64,000 nt of DNA from Betaproteobacteria bacterium (GTDB taxonomy: Bacteria; Pseudomonadota; Gammaproteobacteria; Burkholderiales; SG8-39): assembly GCA_016210745.1 (NCBI GenBank), contig JACQTO010000220.1:1-64000 (forward strand), read 5' to 3'. Below the pieces are notes generated by a model, which did not search any database, was not told where the DNA came from, and was given only the letters and a program-made list of their open reading frames with translations. The translations under genes were made by a program, and so were the position numbers. The number at the start of each line of letters is the position of its first letter. Within the stretch, counting starts at the first letter, position 1. This document shows, one piece after another, positions 16,138 to 23,587 of the stretch.

Positions 16138-16978
16138 GATTCTGGCGCCTCGTTGCAAGCACTATGACGTCCGATGGCGCCGCGGTCCCTTCCGACGTAG
16201 CTTTGTCGCCGGCAAGGTTCGTCGCTGTATCGCGTCTCCCATTCTTGTTGTGGAGAAAGATCACATTTCCTTCGGCGCGATACCCGGGTGCTTTGGGCGC
16301 CCCCGCAGAAGGCTCGATCACCTCGGGAAGATCAACCAACGGCGCAGGGCGCGGCAGAGCTCGCATCCGCGCCTCCCATTCCCGTTCGGCGCGCGAACTT
16401 TCGTCACTCCGGCGTCGGTCCTCTTCCTCGGACACACGCACGCACACGCGGTAAGTTGTCCTTGAGGCGCGCTCAACGTATTTGGTACCTGGTTTTTTTG
16501 CTTCCGAACAGTTCGCGCTCGGCGCCCCCTGCGGAAGCGAGCCATCCGGCAGGACGGTGACTTTGACTTTTCGCATGCCAGGCATTCCGGGAAAATGCCC
16601 TGCGTTGACTATCCCGGCCGAGACAAGGGCGTCTGCGGTGCCCACGTACTCATCATGACACCCCCAGTCCCGTCTCTTTACTCCCGGCGCGAATTGGGTC
16701 GAAGGTGCTTGTTCCCGCTCCCTTCCGGGGAAGCGGATGCACACTGCGTATATGCCTCTTCCTTTCCAGAATTGCGCATTCTCTATCTCGGCAGGGAACC
16801 CGCGTGGATCAACGACGTTGACCCGATGCATTTTCCCGCCGGGCTCGCCGGGAAACGCCATGCCAACCCCGATTCCGATGCTCTGGATCTCCTCCCTGGT
16901 ACCGTAGATGAGGTCGCCCCATGGCTGCTGCGCGTATTCAAACGTTGGTGAGTCGATGTAGCGCAAGAACTCAGCCAT
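16127..16978 (-). CDS. Hypothetical phage protein
   Basis: A 283-aa protein starting MAEFLRYIDS, chosen for GGAAAGGA upstream; it overlaps the stop of the gene before. The first 160 residues appear globular (DLIYGTREEIQSIG, VVDPRGFPAEIEN); the C-terminal third is charged and proline-rich. No recognised motif. Confidence 0.55.
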   Translation of the reverse strand: MAEFLRYIDSPTFEYAQQPWGDLIYGTREEIQSIGIGVGMAFPGEPGGKMHRVNVVDPRGFPAEIENAQFWKGRGIYAVCIRFPGREREQAPSTQFAPGVKRRDWGCHDEYVGTADALVSAGIVNAGHFPGMPGMRKVKVTVLPDGSLPQGAPSANCSEAKKPGTKYVERASRTTYRVCVRVSEEEDRRRSDESSRAEREWEARMRALPRPAPLVDLPEVIEPSAGAPKAPGYRAEGNVIFLHNKNGRRDTATNLAGDKATSEGTAAPSDVIVLATRRQNHEQ

Positions 16979-17303
16979 GGCGCGCTTCCTTTCCAGTCCG
17001 CCGATGCGCTGCCATTTGGCACTTCGCCGCGTGCTCTGGACACTCGATCGCGTAGCAGAAACCAACAATCACTCCGCGGATGCGTGTCCGGTCAACGCCT
17101 TCTGCCTTCTTGAAACGTTCTGCCAGATCGAGCACCACATGTTGCAATGTGCCCCCGGCCATCGGTCGCCCCCGCCGCGGATCGGCCAACCACTTAGCGG
17201 CTAAGCCATGTCCTTCGTCGCAGCCATCGCCGTATGCGTCGATGTGACGGGCGCCCGTGTAGCGAAGTATTTTTGCCTCTTTTGGTACACTGATCTTAGC
17301 CAT
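16971..17303 (-). CDS. Hypothetical phage protein
   Basis: A 110-aa protein with several cysteines and histidines (CDEGHG near residue 28, CPEHAAKC near 92), possibly binding a metal. ATG at 17303 preceded by AGGGGAA. It is the first gene after HicB, separated by a 104-base gap with a strong hairpin, and probably heads the long operon. Unknown function. Confidence 0.5.
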   Translation of the reverse strand: MAKISVPKEAKILRYTGARHIDAYGDGCDEGHGLAAKWLADPRRGRPMAGGTLQHVVLDLAERFKKAEGVDRTRIRGVIVGFCYAIECPEHAAKCQMAAHRRTGKEARHG

Positions 17304-17343
17304 GAATGCAGTTCCCCTAAAGCGCTGCGTTGTGGTCAGGGTC

Positions 17344-17368
17344 CCTCGGGAGATCTGACCTCCCGAGG
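17344..17368. promoter_or_regulatory. 9-bp perfect inverted repeat between hicB and the operon
   Basis: CCTCGGGAG (17344-17352) and CTCCCGAGG (17360-17368) pair perfectly around a 7-base loop in the only sizeable gap of the leftward operon. No T-run follows on either strand, so an operator, attenuator or processing hairpin is more likely than a simple terminator. Confidence 0.45.
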
Positions 17369-17407
17369 TTCCCGCTTCCCGGAAGCCGTCCGGGTGGCGG
17401 CTAGTAC

Positions 17408-17836
17408 TCAGCTCACTTGAATCTCGGCCCGACGACCCAGCGCGGCGAGTGCGCGCTCGAGCGTGGGAACCTTGGTCGGGTACTTCGGATCCAGCATGCG
17501 GCGGGTTTCCTTTTCGTCAACGTTCATGCGCCGGGCGAGCTCTGACTTCGATAGGCTCTGCTCGCGCATCGCGATGTAGACGGCAGCCTTGAGGGCCGTA
17601 GTGACCGGCGTTGCGACCGGCCGCTCGCCGCGTTTGGGCTGCGAGGGTGCGGGTACGTCCATCCCGTCCTCGATCCGCCCTTCAATCGCAGCCTGCAGCG
17701 CTCCCTCCGCCTCGGATAAGGCTTCCTCGATCGACTCGCCCTGCGTGATCGCTTCGGGCAGATCCCTGAAGGTGACGACGTAGCCGCCATCCTTGCGATC
17801 CGCGGTGAGCTTGGCCGAATAGGTGAATCGGAACAT
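17408..17836 (-). CDS. hicB: HicB antitoxin
   Basis: A 142-aa antitoxin that neutralises HicA and represses its own promoter. The N-terminal degraded RNase H-like domain (GGYVVTFRDLPEAITQGES, about 17-60) is typical; residues about 85-140 hold a helix-turn-helix (LSKSELARRMNVDEKETRRML). It follows hicA by 12 bases in the usual toxin-first order. In this element it is one of only two DNA-binding regulators seen. Confidence 0.92.
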   Translation of the reverse strand: MFRFTYSAKLTADRKDGGYVVTFRDLPEAITQGESIEEALSEAEGALQAAIEGRIEDGMDVPAPSQPKRGERPVATPVTTALKAAVYIAMREQSLSKSELARRMNVDEKETRRMLDPKYPTKVPTLERALAALGRRAEIQVS

Positions 17837-17848
17837 GGGCGATCCTTC

Positions 17849-18061
17849 TCAAATTTCCTGCTCGGTGACCCCGAGCTGTTTCAGCATGGCGTGATAGGTG
17901 CCGGTCTTCAGTTCGTCCTTGGGGTTACGCACCACGGTGCGCGCCTCGCCGAGAATCAAGAGTCCGTGAGAGCCTTTTCCGCGATCCGGGCGCCACTCGA
18001 AAGGAATGCCGTTTCGCTTTGCGTACCGCTGCACCCTCCGGATGAACTCGTTTCCTCTCAT
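17849..18061 (-). CDS. hicA: HicA toxin (mRNA interferase)
   Basis: A 70-aa toxin with the dsRNA-binding-like fold that cleaves mRNA. The catalytic histidine lies in GKGSHGLL, followed by the expected RTVVRNPKDELKTGTYHAMLKQLG. Length is usual. It starts 30 bases after the integrase stop, with a palindrome in between that is probably the HicB operator. Confidence 0.93.
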   Translation of the reverse strand: MRGNEFIRRVQRYAKRNGIPFEWRPDRGKGSHGLLILGEARTVVRNPKDELKTGTYHAMLKQLGVTEQEI

Positions 18062-18070
18062 CGGAGAGTC

Positions 18071-18088
18071 TCGGACAAAATTGTCCGA
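18071..18088. promoter_or_regulatory. Candidate HicB operator
   Basis: TCGGACAA (18071-18078), AA, TTGTCCGA (18081-18088) is a perfect 8-bp inverted repeat ten bases upstream of the hicA start. HicB proteins autorepress by binding such palindromes at the hicAB promoter. Function inferred from position and symmetry. Confidence 0.6.
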
Positions 18089-18091
18089 CTG

Positions 18092-19489
18092 TCAAGCGCT
18101 CTTTGCATGCCGCTTTCCCCTCCCGATCGGACTAACTTTCGCCTTGGGCAGCAGCCCGCCAGCAGCCATCATGGCCGCAGCTGCCTTCTGCATCGATTCG
18201 CGTACCGGGTCCAGGCTCAGCCGTGCGTAAATCGCGGTCGTGCTCACGTTCTTGTGCGCGAGGGTGCGGCCGATCATCGGCAGGCTGGCGCCAGTGGCAG
18301 CCTGCCAACTGCCGAGGGTCCGCCGTAGGTCATGAATGCGCAGGTCGCTGATCCGCGCTGGCCCGGGATCTTTGCCAAGCGCCTTCACCGCGGCTCGCGC
18401 GTCCTTGATGGCCTTGCCGTAATTCATCACTGATCGCGCTTCCCGCAGTTGCTCCGGGGTCCAACCTTTCCCGGCCGCAAGCCACTCCGTGAGCTGGTAG
18501 AGCTCGGCCCGCTGAAGTGTCCGGTGCCAGCCCTTCTTTGGCTCGACCAAGTGGCCATCGGTACCGGAGCCAGGAAAGACGTAGTGCTTTGCTGGGTCGT
18601 CATCCTTGACGTCAGCCGGTGGCTGCCGACGCTTCAGAATCTCCAACGCTTCCGGCAGCAGCGGTACAGTGTGCGGCTTGCCGCTCTTGGTCGTAGGGAT
18701 ACGCCATTCGGCGCGATCGAGATTCACTTCCTCCCAGCGCATTGCAAGCACGTTCGATCGGCGCGCCCCCGTGAGTAGGGACATGAGAAGGTAGTCGCGG
18801 ATCGTCTCGTTCGGCTCGTCAGCCAGCGCCTTGAAAAACCGCGGTAACTCATCCGGCTGCAGGAACCGCTCCCTCGACGCTTCCGGGAAAAGCTGAATAC
18901 CCTTCGCCGGATTCGGCCTGTCCCACATCTCCCACTCCATCGCCTTGTTGAACATGGCCCGGAGCAGCTTCACAGCGATATTGGCCGTTACCTTGCCAGT
19001 CTCCCGGCCGAGCTTGGCGTGCAGGGCCTGAATGTCGGCCCGCTTGATATTGGAGAGCTTGCGATTCTCCCAGTGCGAGAGGTAAAGACGATAGTTGCTC
19101 TTCGCCTTGTCCGGGCGCCGATTGTGGACCTCCGCGTGGCGTGAGCAGTATTCCTTGAACAGGCTGCCGAGCGTGGTCTCCCCGCGGGCTGTCCGTTTCT
19201 TCTCGGCCGGATTCTCGCCCTTGGCGATGGCCAGATTCGCCTCTGAGGCGGCTTTACGGGCTTGCTCAATGGTGAGGCCTGGCCCCTGGCCCTGAGCGTA
19301 CCGACCCAGGGTAATGCGCTCAGGGCGCCCTGAAACCCAGCGGTAGACGATGAATGACTTGGTGCCCTTATCTGTGACCGCGACGGCCAAGCCCTTCGCC
19401 TTGGAATCGTAGTAGTAGGCGCGCTTGCCCTTCGGCGCTGGCGGGAAGGCGTCGATCGCCGCCTTGGTGAGATTGACTCGATCCGCCAT
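18092..19489 (-). CDS. int: Tyrosine integrase (DUF4102/P4 type)
   Basis: A 465-aa site-specific recombinase that integrates the element into tRNA-Arg. N-terminal arm-binding DUF4102 domain (about 1-95), core-binding domain (105-200) and catalytic domain with R243 (TGARRSN), H386 and R389 (HDLRRT), H412 (LAHKN) and nucleophile Y421 (AIYARLS). About 60 extra residues lie between the beta-hairpin region and the HxxR box (320-380). It lies 150 bp from attR with repeated octamers between, as expected for an active recombination module. Confidence 0.95.
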   Translation of the reverse strand: MADRVNLTKAAIDAFPPAPKGKRAYYYDSKAKGLAVAVTDKGTKSFIVYRWVSGRPERITLGRYAQGQGPGLTIEQARKAASEANLAIAKGENPAEKKRTARGETTLGSLFKEYCSRHAEVHNRRPDKAKSNYRLYLSHWENRKLSNIKRADIQALHAKLGRETGKVTANIAVKLLRAMFNKAMEWEMWDRPNPAKGIQLFPEASRERFLQPDELPRFFKALADEPNETIRDYLLMSLLTGARRSNVLAMRWEEVNLDRAEWRIPTTKSGKPHTVPLLPEALEILKRRQPPADVKDDDPAKHYVFPGSGTDGHLVEPKKGWHRTLQRAELYQLTEWLAAGKGWTPEQLREARSVMNYGKAIKDARAAVKALGKDPGPARISDLRIHDLRRTLGSWQAATGASLPMIGRTLAHKNVSTTAIYARLSLDPVRESMQKAAAAMMAAGGLLPKAKVSPIGRGKRHAKSA

Positions 19490-19499
19490 CTGCGCCCCC

Positions 19500-19554
19500 G
19501 TGCTATGTCGGTGCTATGGGATTGGTGAACCTTCGTTAAGGTTCTGCATAGCAC
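19500..19554. promoter_or_regulatory. Candidate arm-type sites and nested hairpin, right end
   Basis: GTGCTATG occurs at 19500-19507 and 19511-19518 (11-bp spacing), and its complement CATAGCAC at 19547-19554. Inside lies AACCTT-CGTT-AAGGTT (19528-19543). The octamer recurs near attL. The region should also hold the integrase promoter. Confidence 0.5.
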
Positions 19555-19639
19555 CAACGCCTTGAGGATAGGCGTACTGTCTAGCTTTGTAAAGGTTTAT
19601 TAACTTTGGGAAAGGTGGCGAAAACGCTGGACCCAGAAA

Positions 19640-19687
19640 CTCCTAAGGGGCAGGTCGGACGTTCGATTCGTCTCCGGGGCGCCATGA
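19640..19687 (+). repeat. attR: 48-bp direct repeat, right copy
   Basis: Identical to 11-58. Here the bases upstream are CCCAGAAA, not the CCCC of the anticodon stem, so this is a tRNA fragment and marks the right border of the element. Confidence 0.92.
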
Positions 19688-19953
19688 GAACAAGCACTTA
19701 CGACAAAGTACGGACCACATTTCGACCGTAAGCGCACGGCAAGCGCAAAAATACGGAGTCTATGGCCATGCGGCAAGCGCCCCGCACTGGCACCAGCAGC
19801 GCCCTAAACCCGGTATTGAGTCCCCCTGCACGGCATGCCCCCGTCCCTGTTGCGCTTATAAGCGCGCGGTCTGTGAATTATTGCACACTGGCAGCGCCTT
19901 GCCATGGGCACGCGGGGCGGTACGGGGCAGCGCCCCTGCCGCCGCGCACGATT
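19688..19953. other. Non-coding stretch outside attR
   Basis: No supported gene. Open frames here are arginine/proline-rich and lack ribosome sites. The stretch leads into a remnant integrase tail, so it is probably debris of an older integrated element. Confidence 0.5.
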
Positions 19954-20001
19954 CCGCTTCCCCCTCTTAATTCGGCTAACTTCCGCCTTTGGCAGCAGAC
20001 C
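19954..20001 (-). pseudogene. Remnant of a second integrase C-terminus
   Basis: Read on the minus strand these bases give GLLPKAEVSRIKRGKR; the active integrase ends GLLPKAKVSPIGRGKR, 13 of 16 identical. A stop codon sits two codons before the match and no integrase body remains. It is a trace of an earlier element whose integrase was closely related. Confidence 0.7.
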
Positions 20002-20020
20002 ACGTCAATATATAACGCGG

Positions 20021-20446
20021 TCAAACCGTCACGACAACGAGCCCGATCGCCTTTGCACCGTTGCTCATGATTTGGTCCAGGCACAGAATGCCTTGCACGT
20101 TGCTTGCCTCGGCAATGGCTAGATGCAAAGCGTCGCCGGTGCGCAGATTCAACTCCGGAACGCCGGCAAGATCGGCAGCACGGCGAAACTCCGAGCGCTG
20201 CGGCACGGCAATGGCGCAATGCCGCTCGACGAAGGCAAGAAACCGCTCCCTCGCCTGCTTCGCGATGCCGGGGGCGGCCTGCCCGGTGCGCACTTTGATC
20301 GCCGCGGCACTTGAAAACTCCGCGATCGCCCACTCGCTGACGATGAGTCGCTCCCCAGATGACTCGATCCACGCCAGTACCGCGTCGCTCTTGGGCTCGC
20401 GGATGAAGGCAGGAACCAACGCGCTGGTGTCTGCATAGATCATCAA
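20021..20446 (-). CDS. vapC: VapC-type PIN-domain toxin
   Basis: A 141-aa PIN-domain ribonuclease, the toxin of a VapBC pair. Acidic active-site residues are D6 (YADTSA), E43 (AIAEFS), D105 (RTGDALH) and D124 (LCLDQ). Start overlaps the vapB stop as ATGA. It lies outside the current element but beside the integrase remnant, so it may be left over from the older element. Confidence 0.92.
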   Translation of the reverse strand: MMIYADTSALVPAFIREPKSDAVLAWIESSGERLIVSEWAIAEFSSAAAIKVRTGQAAPGIAKQARERFLAFVERHCAIAVPQRSEFRRAADLAGVPELNLRTGDALHLAIAEASNVQGILCLDQIMSNGAKAIGLVVVTV

Positions 20447-20721
20447 TAACGCGCCTCCCTGCGCATGTCCTCGACTACCGAGGCGGTTATCTTCTGACGG
20501 CCAAGGAACTCTCGCATCCTGCGAATCTGAGCCTTGCCCACGGGCCGGCCTTCGGCGCTCAGGACCATCCGGCCATCCGGGGCGATCTCACCGATGAGGG
20601 TGTCGCCTTCGCCGACACCCAGCCGCTTTGCCGAATCGGCCGGCAGCCGAACTGCGAGGCTGTTGCCCCACTTCGCCACCAGAAGCTCGATGCGCTCGCC
20701 GCCGCCCCTCGTTGCTTTCAT
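20443..20721 (-). CDS. vapB: VapB-type AbrB antitoxin
   Basis: A 92-aa antitoxin with a SpoVT/AbrB-type DNA-binding domain: VAKWGNSLAVRLPAD near the N-terminus, then GEGDTLIGEIAPDGRMVL; the C-terminal tail would wrap VapC. ATG at 20721 is preferred to a TTG 12 bases upstream. Just upstream, GTAT and ATAC half-sites around 20735-20752 may be its operator. Confidence 0.88.
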   Translation of the reverse strand: MKATRGGGERIELLVAKWGNSLAVRLPADSAKRLGVGEGDTLIGEIAPDGRMVLSAEGRPVGKAQIRRMREFLGRQKITASVVEDMRREARY

Positions 20722-21119
20722 GTCATCCGCCAATAGTATATCCGTGTAGATACATCATAGCTGAGGCCTCTGGGTAACGTCAAGGCCCCTCCGTTTGATC
20801 GAGCTAGTCTCCGCTTTTAGCCGGCATGGCCGCTGCCGCCTTCTGCCGGTGACCGACGAAACCGTATTCAGATAAACGCCTGTCCGTCTATCAGGTTTTC
20901 GCCGTCTGGGCGTTGACCGCCAAATTCGCGACGATTGCCGCCGCAAGACCACCACAGCCTGATACACCCCAGTGCTCGCTTGAAACGCTGTGTTTTCGTT
21001 TCTTCTGATGCGTTCGTGACCATTGCGCAGCGGACTTGAGTGGCTTGCTTTCCGCTCAGGCGGCCCGGCTTTTAGGGCGGTTGGGGTCGAAGTAGAGCCA
21101 CACGAGTCTGGAGCACGGC
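20722..21119. other. Gap without a supported gene
   Basis: It holds the vapBC promoter region. A frame on the minus strand near 20816-20850 reads QKAAAAMPAKSGD, recalling MQKAAAAMM of the integrase C-terminus, but the match is short and alanine-rich. Nothing else stands out. Confidence 0.4.
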
Positions 21120-21557
21120 ATGAACGAGAAAACGAGCATTCGATGGACCCGCGGGAAGTCAAGCACGGTATTTCTGGCTTGGCTCGGATTACTCATATCC
21201 GGTTGTTCAACCATCGACTATTCGCGCAGGGTCGAGGGTTGGCCCATCTTGATAGCGCAAGTGCATCGCGTCACGCACCAGGAAATGCGCACGCACTGCG
21301 CCAAGTATTCACCACCGCTGGAACTTCCGCTCGCATGCTCCGAGTTCTTTCTGGACGAAGGTGTGTGCCGCGTATGGATTGCGGGACATGACAAAGGGAT
21401 CGTAGAGCACGAGCTTGCCCACTGCGCAGGCTATGATCATGTGGGCGGTCGGACCATGCGTGCCATGCTGGAAAAATGGCAGGCAAGCAGATCGTCGCGG
21501 GTTGCCCACCTTTCAGCAGGTGGGGTCATTGAATATTCACCGGCACCGGTCAATTAA
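21120..21557 (+). CDS. Lipoprotein with metzincin-like motif
   Basis: A 145-aa secreted lipoprotein: hydrophobic signal and lipobox LISGC (Cys29). Residues 97-107 read HELAHCAGYDH, an exact HExxHxxGxxH zinc-binding pattern, followed by MRAM (113-116), a possible Met-turn. This suggests a small envelope metallopeptidase, though it is far shorter than usual metzincins. TGGAG precedes the ATG. Similar small proteins are found on mobile elements. Monocistronic. Activity is inferred. Confidence 0.75.
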   Translation: MNEKTSIRWTRGKSSTVFLAWLGLLISGCSTIDYSRRVEGWPILIAQVHRVTHQEMRTHCAKYSPPLELPLACSEFFLDEGVCRVWIAGHDKGIVEHELAHCAGYDHVGGRTMRAMLEKWQASRSSRVAHLSAGGVIEYSPAPVN

Positions 21558-21687
21558 CGGCTGCGGGTTTCTCCACCCGGACCGCGCACGCTATGCGCAG
21601 TCTCATAGCGGCGGGAATTATGCCGCGTTTTGATCTGTCCTACGTACCGCGGGCGAGGTGCGCGGGTCTAGGGGAAGCGCGACAAGC

Positions 21688-22332
21688 ATGGAACAGGAAT
21701 CGCAGGATCTGCAGCAGATCAGCGCGATCACGCTGGAATACTACGATAAGCGCGCTCAGGAATTCGAGCAAGGCACGCGCGACCACGACGTCAGCCAAAA
21801 CATCGCGGCACTGCTGCGCCACATCCAGGGCGAATCGCCCTTCACCATTCTTGATTTCGGCTGCGGACCCGGGCGAGACCTGAAAACATTGTCCGCGATG
21901 GGCCATGTCGCCATCGGCCTGGACGGGGCCGCACATTTCGTGGAAATGGCGCGAGAGTACAGCCATGGCGAAGTGTGGCAGCAGGATTTCCTCGCTCTCG
22001 ATCTTCCGGACGATTTTTTCGATGGCGTGTTCGCCAACGCCTCGTTGTTTCATGTTCCCAGCCGGGAATTGCCGCGCGTGCTGCGCGAGTTGCATGCAAC
22101 ACTCAAGCCGCACGGCGTGCTGTTCGCCTCGAACCCGCACGGTCGCAACGAGGAAGGCTGGAATCGCGGGCGTTACGGCGCGTACTACGATTGGCCCACT
22201 TGGCGCGCCTGCCTGTCAGATGCGGGGTTCGTCGAACTCAAGCACTACTACCGGCCGAGCGGCTTGCCTCGCGAACAGCAGCCGTGGCTGGCGAGCGTTT
22301 GGCGAAAACCAGCCGGCCGCGGCGACATGTGA
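21688..22332 (+). CDS. Class I SAM-dependent methyltransferase
   Basis: A 214-aa methyltransferase of the UbiE/Methyltransf_11 type. The SAM-binding motif ILDFGCGPG (about 54-62) is followed by GHVAIGLDGA, then LPDDFFDGVFANASLFHV and HATLKPHGVLFAS. ATG at 21688 is preferred to an upstream GTG. The substrate cannot be told; the neighbours give no pathway. Confidence 0.85.
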   Translation: MEQESQDLQQISAITLEYYDKRAQEFEQGTRDHDVSQNIAALLRHIQGESPFTILDFGCGPGRDLKTLSAMGHVAIGLDGAAHFVEMAREYSHGEVWQQDFLALDLPDDFFDGVFANASLFHVPSRELPRVLRELHATLKPHGVLFASNPHGRNEEGWNRGRYGAYYDWPTWRACLSDAGFVELKHYYRPSGLPREQQPWLASVWRKPAGRGDM

Positions 22333-22436
22333 GCGAAACAGTGTGCCGGTGGCTTATATCCCGTCACATCAAAGAATATATGCCCCCGGCGCGAACTCGA
22401 GGCTCCTTGATTTTGCGCTGCACCAACCGCAGTAAA

Positions 22437-22450
22437 TTGATCCAGATCAA
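22437..22450. promoter_or_regulatory. FNR/Anr-type box
   Basis: TTGAT-CCAG-ATCAA matches the FNR consensus TTGAT-N4-ATCAA exactly, within the 18-bp palindrome AATTGATCCAGATCAATT. It lies 87 bp before the start of the cytochrome c gene, suitable for activation when oxygen is low. Confidence 0.7.
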
Positions 22451-22536
22451 TTCCATCCGGCCGATGCCGGGTCAAGGTTTCATTCAGGGCATACCGTGGA
22501 TTGCCCACGGGTCCGTCCCACGAAGCGAGGTAGCCA

Positions 22537-23166
22537 ATGAGCCCGGGTAATGCGTATTCGCGTATCAGTATGACGGCAGTTTTCGCGTTGGTCGCGGGCG
22601 TGATGATTTCGCTTGCCGCTGCGGTGCCGGCCCAGACGCGGGCCGCTGAGCCTCCCGCGAGCCAGGTGGAACGCGAGGTGATCCCGGGCGCGGACCGGAT
22701 GACGAGCGCCGAGCGCGAAGCCTATCGGCGCCGCATGGAAGCGGCGGCCACGCCGGAAGAAAAAGCCAAGATCCGCTCCGAATACGCCAAAGCCGCAAGC
22801 GATGCTAAAGCCACAAGTGATCCCAAAGCCGCAAGTGGGCAAGCGCCGGAGCGTCCGCTGGTCGGAGACCCGGCGAGAGGAGCAACGCTGCACCGGGGAT
22901 GTTTCGGCTGTCACGGCATCGAGCAATATGTCGCCCCGATTACCAACCTGGCGGCCACCTTCATGGATTCGGTGCTTCGGGCCAGCGGTCTTTCCGACCT
23001 GCCGCCTGCCGAACCCAAGCGGTTCAAGGGAAGGATCAAGTCGATGGCGGCACTGCGCGACGCGGTAGCACGGCGCAACGACTATCTCAATCCGAAAATG
23101 ACGCCGCAGGAATTCGAAGACGTCATCGCGTACCTCAACGCGACCTATTACAAGTTTCCGCAGTAG
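22537..23166 (+). CDS. Secreted mono-haem cytochrome c
   Basis: A 209-aa periplasmic c-type cytochrome. A signal peptide (about 1-36) is followed by a charged helical linker with repeated Ala-Ser-Asp-Lys units (80-105), then haem site CFGCH (122-126). Likely axial methionine is in KMTPQEFEDVI near the C-terminus. An FNR-type box upstream points to use in anaerobic or microaerobic electron transfer. The partner oxidoreductase is not adjacent. Confidence 0.88.
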   Translation: MSPGNAYSRISMTAVFALVAGVMISLAAAVPAQTRAAEPPASQVEREVIPGADRMTSAEREAYRRRMEAAATPEEKAKIRSEYAKAASDAKATSDPKAASGQAPERPLVGDPARGATLHRGCFGCHGIEQYVAPITNLAATFMDSVLRASGLSDLPPAEPKRFKGRIKSMAALRDAVARRNDYLNPKMTPQEFEDVIAYLNATYYKFPQ

Positions 23167-23587
23167 ACAGCGGGACAGGCGAGAGCACAGGGGCTATCCC
23201 CTTCGTTCCCGCTTCGCGATTTAAGCGCCTCGCAAGTCTGCCGACGCGGCTGCTCGCGGCCCGTATCGATTGGGTTTTTCTGCTGTGGCGTTACTACGTC
23301 AATCCGCCGTTACGCTTCGGCCGAAGCTGCGCCCCGTACCCCTCAATTTATGTATTAGGCGATCAAGAAATCGATGACCCCTACTGAACTGTCGGGTCAT
23401 TGAGACAGCGCAACCCTAGGAATATGCGCAAGAAATGCGCGGGGATGGGATTTGTGTCGTTTCCCGGCGACGTTGCCGAGTTCAATAGGATTCGCGGCAG
23501 CGATCCAACCTCATGAATTCATGCATATTTCCGTGGTGGCATGCGAATTGCGTAGCTCCAGTCGTTTCCCTGGGAGAGGAGCGACAC
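23167..23587. other. Gap upstream of the mlaC-like operon
   Basis: No convincing gene in 421 bases. It must hold the 3' end of the cytochrome transcript and the promoter of the following operon. No clear terminator or operator was found. Confidence 0.4.

Larger units (their letters stand above)
11..19687. mobile_element. Integrated phage-like element at tRNA-Arg(CCT)
   Basis: A 19.6-kb element lies between two 48-bp direct repeats, with its integrase next to the right repeat. It holds an integrase, HicAB, an AlpA-type regulator, a replication protein and DnaB, and virion-type proteins, almost all on the minus strand with overlapping ends. No large terminase, portal, major capsid, tail tube, holin or CI-like repressor was recognised. 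It is therefore either a prophage that lost its head genes or a satellite-like element that depends on a helper. Confidence 0.88.

Noticed and set aside
20816..20850. A third integrase tail (QKAAAAM)
   Set aside because: Only seven residues of low-complexity alanine match and the flanks do not; kept as a weak hint only.
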